A DNA stretch of 8,804 bases from a bacterium. Its GTDB lineage: Bacteria > JAHJDO01. This document shows positions 6,386-8,804 of the stretch, piece by piece. The first letter of the stretch is position 1; the number at the start of each line of letters is the position of its first letter. Position numbers and translations under genes: made by a program. The notes beneath the pieces were generated by a model. That model was not told the DNA's origin. It saw only the letters and a program-made list of their open reading frames with translations, and ran no database searches. The stretch is taken from positions 1 through 8,804 of the forward strand of contig JAUWOV010000072.1 of NCBI GenBank assembly GCA_030611945.1. Direction: 5' to 3'.

Positions 6386-6406
6386 AAATTTAATCTGAGA
6401 ATGGGC
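6386..6406 (+). repeat. 21-nt direct repeat, copy 1
   Basis: The sequence from AAATTTAATCTG to GAATGGGC matches 7141-7161 with one mismatch (A versus G after CTG). The copies lie 755 bp apart, bracket the membrane-protein cassette, and each leads into a different palindromic repeat. Confidence 0.8.
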
Positions 6407-6410
6407 AAAC

Positions 6411-6471
6411 ATCCCCCTGATTTCGCCTATGGCGAAACCGTCCCCCTTTGAAGATGGATTTAGGGGGATTT
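6411..6471 (+). repeat. Composite palindromic repeat, possible transcription terminator
   Basis: ATCCCCCT (6411-6418) pairs with AGGGGGAT (6462-6469). TCCCCCT (6441-6447) can also pair with AGGGGGA (6462-6468). Nested in the left part is TTTCGCC-TAT-GGCGAAA (6421-6437), a clean 7-bp hairpin that looks like a second element inserted into the first. The run ends GGGGGATTT but has no long T tract, so efficient intrinsic termination is doubtful. The whole gap 6280-6570 carries no gene that I can support. Confidence 0.65.
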
Positions 6472-6545
6472 CTAAAAATGCGGTTTCACATTTTTCTTGA
6501 TATCTTGGTTAAATAATGAGACATTACATTGAAATAGTGCTAAGT

Positions 6546-6562
6546 GTTCAATAATTAATGTT
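6546..6562 (+). repeat. Cassette left-border repeat, copy 2
   Basis: GTTCAATAATTAATGTT has one mismatch to 4617-4633 and again ends at the proposed GTT crossover core, 8 bp before the next start codon. Confidence 0.55.
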
Positions 6563-6568
6563 CTGCAA
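6560..6568 (+). other. Leading core of cassette 3 (R'-like)
   Basis: GTTCTGCAA is the exact reverse complement of TTGCAGAAC at 7112-7120, near the end of the same gene. The 9/9 match is the relation expected between leading edge and R'' of one integron cassette, although only the GTT fits the GTTRRRY consensus fully. Confidence 0.5.
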
Positions 6569-6570
6569 AG

Positions 6571-7134
6571 ATGGAAAATAGAATGGCAAGATCCGAAAGC
6601 GATTGGGTAAACATGGCTATAGCGCGGCTACCTCTGAACTTGATCAAGCCGAAACTGAAGGAAAGTCCGACTGAGGAGTTGTTATCTTTCTGGTGTAAAA
6701 ATAGACGAGACAAGTTTGCAGATGATCTTTTTGATGCTGTCCGAGACGTTCTTCAATCAAGAGATATTCCATTGCCAGAACAGCAACCTTTTACAGGAAA
6801 GAAGAAAGGCAGCAAGACAGAAATTGGAACCGGAATTGGCGGTCTCATAGTTTATTATGCATACAAAAGACTGATCGAGGAGTTCCCAGACTCTTTCATC
6901 CTGAATCTCCTCGGTGCCATCGCCATTGGTTGCCTTTTCGGACTCGTTCCCTATTTTGTCGCCAAGCACAGAGGTCACGCCAAACTCAGCAAGGGTTCTC
7001 TCATCGCGTGCGCAATCTCAGGTGCCATTTTCGGTCTCTTTGGGTCAGTGCCTATGGCCGTTATATTCACGATCGTGACGTTGCTTCAAAAGAAGACCCT
7101 AAAGCAAGACATTGCAGAACAAACGCATGGATAA
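6571..7134 (+). CDS. Small predicted membrane protein of unknown function (cassette 3)
   Basis: I do not recognise a named family for this 187-residue protein. The N-terminal soluble part (about 1-80) contains SPTEELLSFWCKNRRDKFADD and then a stretch ending in DIPLPEQQ. This 'EELL..W..NDR..W.D..F.A...IL..R' type motif is seen before membrane domains in many hypothetical proteins. Two or three hydrophobic segments follow (about 109-130 and 144-172, the latter probably a hairpin), with a short charged tail. ATG 6571 is used. ATG 6583 is possible and has a slightly better upstream purine run. The gene is much richer in G+C than cassette 1 (31 of 60 at 6901-6960), which suggests a different origin. 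The core TTGCAGAAC (7112-7120) overlaps the last codons, as attC sites often do. Confidence 0.75.
   Translation: MENRMARSESDWVNMAIARLPLNLIKPKLKESPTEELLSFWCKNRRDKFADDLFDAVRDVLQSRDIPLPEQQPFTGKKKGSKTEIGTGIGGLIVYYAYKRLIEEFPDSFILNLLGAIAIGCLFGLVPYFVAKHRGHAKLSKGSLIACAISGAIFGLFGSVPMAVIFTIVTLLQKKTLKQDIAEQTHG
7112..7130 (+). other. Left half of an attC-like site of cassette 3
   Basis: TTGCAGAAC (7112-7120) followed by AAACGCATGG looks like the R''-L'' end of an attC site (AAC then AAACGCATGGA). No matching CATGCGTT-type right arm is found before 7330. Repeats begin at 7141, so the site is probably truncated. Confidence 0.45.
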
Positions 7135-7140
7135 GTCCAA

Positions 7141-7161
7141 AAATTTAATCTGGGAATGGGC
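7141..7161 (+). repeat. 21-nt direct repeat, copy 2
   Basis: This is the second copy of the repeat at 6386-6406 (20 of 21 identical). It runs directly into the inverted pair at 7158-7226. Confidence 0.8.
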
Positions 7162-7226
7162 GGAGGCAAGCCCCGCCCCTACAATGTGGAAATTGGAAAA
7201 TATAGGGGCAGGCCTTGCGTCTGCCC
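7158..7226 (+). repeat. Pair of inverted 25-bp GC-rich repeats
   Basis: The arm 7158-7182 (GGGCGGAGGC ... CCCCTAC) and the arm 7202-7226 (ATAGGGGCAGG ... CTGCCC) are reverse complements at 20 of 25 positions around a 19-bp spacer. Each arm can also fold on itself (GGGCGG with CCGCCC; GGGCAG with CTGCCC). The pair stands out as GC-rich in AT-rich surroundings. It could end transcription from the cassette region, but no T tract follows directly. Confidence 0.75.
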
Positions 7227-7276
7227 TGATATGCTTCGTTTTTATGTGCAATTTGATTTTGTGACATTTTTATATG

Positions 7277-7320
7277 ATAGTATAAAATTCTCTTGACAAT
7301 TTTATACTATGGTGTATAAA
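7277..7320 (+). promoter_or_regulatory. Three-half-site operator overlapping the ATPase promoter
   Basis: ATAGTATAAAATT (7277-7289) is perfectly complementary to AATTTTATACTAT (7298-7310), a 13-bp inverted repeat with 8-bp spacer. The 7-mer GTATAAA occurs three times: forward 7280-7286, reverse 7301-7307 and forward 7314-7320. The sites cover the -35, the spacer and the -10 of the promoter, so a bound dimer would block RNA polymerase. The binding protein is unknown. Confidence 0.7.
7293..7320 (+). promoter_or_regulatory. Strong sigma70-type promoter of the AAA ATPase gene
   Basis: Consensus TTGACA (7293-7298) and TATAAA (7315-7320, one mismatch) are separated by 16 bp. Transcription should start about 7327-7328, only 2-3 bases before the ATG at 7330, and no Shine-Dalgarno is present, so a leaderless or nearly leaderless mRNA is predicted. 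Confidence 0.75.
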
Positions 7321-7329
7321 TAACCTGTT

Positions 7330-8571
7330 ATGAAAAGAATACAATCTCTATATCTATTTGATCCTGATGTAAATGCAGGGAAAATGATATTTTTGTCTGG
7401 TCCACGGCAGGTTGGGAAAACAACCTTTGTCAAAAGCAGATTGAAACAAGTTGGAAATGGAGAACTTTATTTTGACTGGGATGATCCTTATGTAAGAAGA
7501 GAATACACAAAAAACCCTCACTTTTTGAGGGCATATCTGAGCAAGTCTGTTAACAAAAAACCTCTTGTAGCTTTTGATGAAATACATAAGCACAAACACT
7601 GGAAGGACATATTAAAAGGGCTTTATGACCTTCATTCTGCAGAAGCTCAAATAATTGTTACAGGAAGTGCGTGTCTGGATTACTTCAGACAGTCGGGAGA
7701 TAGTTTGGTTGGGAGATATTTTTCTTATCGTCTACTGCCTCTGGGGTTAGCTGAAGCTGCGGAGAATTTTGATTTTGTACTCAAAGACGAGACTGTATTA
7801 CGTCAACCGGATAGACTGAACTTTCTTTCTACAGTTCAGAAGATAGACGAAAAAACATTCAGGCATCCTTTTAAAAGACTTATGGATTACGGTGGATTTC
7901 CTGAGCCATTTCTTAAAGCTAAAGACAATTTCTCTACTAAATGGAGGAGGAACTATAAGTCTCTCTTGATACATGAAGACTTAAGAGACTTGACGCGCAT
8001 ACAGGATATTAAAGGAATTGAACAACTTCTATTACTCCTACCCGAAAGGATAGGTTCTCCTCTTAGCGTTAATTCTCTCAGAGAAGACCTGCAGGTGAAT
8101 CATAAGACGATTTCTACATGGCTTGAAGCATTTAAGAAGATATATCTGGTTTTTTCAATAATGCCATGGTCAAAAAGCATATCAAAGGCAATTAAAAAAG
8201 AAGTTAAATTTTATTTTTTTGACTGGACAATGGTCAATGATGAAGGAGCAAGATTTGAAAATGCAATAGCAGTGTTTTTATTGCGTCTTGTGTCTAGGTT
8301 GAACGAATTGGGTATTGGTGACTTTGATTTACGCTACATCAGAAAACACCAAGGACAAGAGGTGGACTTTGTTCTTATAAAAAACAATGAACCTATTGCG
8401 CTATTTGAAGCAAAAAAGCATGATTCCAATCTCTCAAAATCAGGTATCTACTTTAGTAAACTCCTGAAAATACCTTATTATCAATTGGTATCCGATTATG
8501 ACATTGTTGAGGCATATTCAGAAAATAAATACATTGTTTCAGCATGGCGCTTTTTGGGACTGTTAGGTTAG
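7330..8571 (+). CDS. AAA_14/DUF4143-family ATPase
   Basis: The 413 residues match the two-part family of AAA_14 ATPase plus DUF4143. Walker A is GPRQVGKTT (24-32), Walker B is LVAFDE (79-84), the sensor segment is VTGSA (110-114), and LVGRYFSYRLLPL (126-138) is the usual region after it. YGGFPEPFL and a winged-helix-like segment (about 245-280) follow. The C-terminal EVDFVLIKNNEPIALFEAKK (344-363) has the D ... ExK spacing of a PD-(D/E)XK nuclease-like fold, with D346, E360 and K362. The length is normal. The role of these proteins is not settled. They are very common in uncultured bacteria and archaea and are often variable accessory genes. The gene is a single transcription unit with its own strong promoter and palindromic operator. 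Confidence 0.93.
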   Translation: MKRIQSLYLFDPDVNAGKMIFLSGPRQVGKTTFVKSRLKQVGNGELYFDWDDPYVRREYTKNPHFLRAYLSKSVNKKPLVAFDEIHKHKHWKDILKGLYDLHSAEAQIIVTGSACLDYFRQSGDSLVGRYFSYRLLPLGLAEAAENFDFVLKDETVLRQPDRLNFLSTVQKIDEKTFRHPFKRLMDYGGFPEPFLKAKDNFSTKWRRNYKSLLIHEDLRDLTRIQDIKGIEQLLLLLPERIGSPLSVNSLREDLQVNHKTISTWLEAFKKIYLVFSIMPWSKSISKAIKKEVKFYFFDWTMVNDEGARFENAIAVFLLRLVSRLNELGIGDFDLRYIRKHQGQEVDFVLIKNNEPIALFEAKKHDSNLSKSGIYFSKLLKIPYYQLVSDYDIVEAYSENKYIVSAWRFLGLLG

Positions 8572-8615
8572 AAGAGGCAAGAAAGAAATTTTCACTTCTA
8601 TTTAAAAACCATTGT

Positions 8616-8624
8616 TGCTATAAT
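8616..8624 (+). promoter_or_regulatory. Predicted extended -10 promoter of the dehydrogenase gene
   Basis: TGCTATAAT (8616-8624) is a perfect TATAAT with the TGn extension, 45 bp before the start codon. No good -35 is found at 16-18 bp, which extended -10 promoters can tolerate. Confidence 0.55.
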
Positions 8625-8634
8625 CCCAAAACTA

Positions 8635-8653
8635 AGTATTAAGAATTAATACT
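8635..8653 (+). promoter_or_regulatory. Perfect 8-bp inverted repeat in the 5' leader
   Basis: AGTATTAA (8635-8642) and TTAATACT (8646-8653) flank GAA. It lies at or just after the expected transcription start and 4 bp before the Shine-Dalgarno region, so it could be an operator or a weak leader hairpin. It is not a terminator for the upstream gene, because an A run and not a T run follows. Confidence 0.5.
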
Positions 8654-8669
8654 AAAAAAAGGAGTTACG

Positions 8670-8804
8670 ATGTATAAAATAGGTGTGATGGGTGGAGATG
8701 GAACAGGTCCTGAAGTTGTAAAAGAAGGAATGAAAGTGCTTGATGCGATTTCGGGTAAATATGACATAAAGTTTGAGTTTACGCATTATGATTTTGGCGG
8801 TGAG
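8670..8804 (+). CDS. leuB: 3-isopropylmalate/isocitrate dehydrogenase family, 3' partial
   Basis: The first 45 residues are visible: MYKIGVMGGDGTGPEVV (1-17), then KEGMKVLDAI and FEFTHYDFGGE at the edge. The GDGTGPEV motif marks the beta-decarboxylating dehydrogenase family (LeuB, isocitrate, homoisocitrate and tartrate dehydrogenases), which oxidise a 2-hydroxyacid with NAD(P). The THYDFGGE ending resembles 3-isopropylmalate dehydrogenases of leucine synthesis best, but substrate-specifying residues lie outside the window. AAAGGAG (8658-8664) with 5-bp spacing supports the ATG. It has its own predicted promoter and is probably not part of the ATPase unit. The symbol is provisional. Confidence 0.8.
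   Translation, partial: MYKIGVMGGDGTGPEVVKEGMKVLDAISGKYDIKFEFTHYDFGGE

Noticed and set aside
6529-6555. Promoter TTGAAA/AATAAT before cassette 3
   Set aside because: The spacing is only 15 bp and the -10 is imperfect in AT-rich DNA, so it is too weak to list.
6297-6562. Whole gap as one long attC site of cassette 2
   Set aside because: A left core is present, but no right arm complementary to GGGCTTATTTGGG exists before 6562, and 266 nt is too long. It is treated as a broken site interrupted by repeats.
6930-7148. Second plus-strand frame overlapping the cassette 3 gene
   Set aside because: It is an out-of-frame, arginine-rich shadow of the hydrophobic segment of the real gene, with no ribosome site or motif.

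Overview
This is an AT-rich window with all recognisable genes on the plus strand, probably from an uncultured bacterium. A large DUF6785/DUF6784-type membrane protein and many short palindromic repeats, two of them inside conserved enzymes, suggest an Omnitrophota- or PVC-like lineage. That assignment is an inference from gene and repeat style. No rRNA, tRNA or CRISPR array was seen.

Region 1 (1-4007) is housekeeping: the 3' part of the membrane protein, then a tight cofactor run of nadC (NAD synthesis), birA (biotin ligase) and coaX (type III pantothenate kinase). Palindromic elements have invaded this run. A 33-bp in-frame insert lies in nadC, a 20-bp perfect palindrome lies in coaX, and a longer imperfect inverted repeat overruns the nadC stop codon.

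Region 2 (3891-4613) holds a hicB-hicA toxin-antitoxin pair with its own promoter, wedged between the real 3' end of coaX and a second, broken copy of that end 606 bp downstream. Most differences between the copies are synonymous, so both tails probably evolved in working coaX genes. The unit therefore looks imported rather than tandemly duplicated in place.

Region 3 (about 4617-7140) reads as an integron-like cassette array without a visible integrase. Three single-gene units encode a secreted repeat protein, a DUF4238 protein and a small membrane protein. Their leading edges begin with GTT cores, and the downstream cores are complementary to the leading edge of the same unit (8/8, 6/7 and 9/9 bp). 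One 82-nt attC-like site is complete (5225-5306). The other two appear broken and are followed by palindromic repeats and a shared 21-nt sequence.

Region 4 (7135-8804) holds inverted repeats, an AAA_14/DUF4143 ATPase with a strong promoter overlapped by a three-half-site operator and probably a leaderless transcript, and the 5' end of a leuB-like dehydrogenase with its own promoter. The window thus combines a core cofactor operon with an accessory stretch built up by several kinds of small mobile or repetitive DNA.
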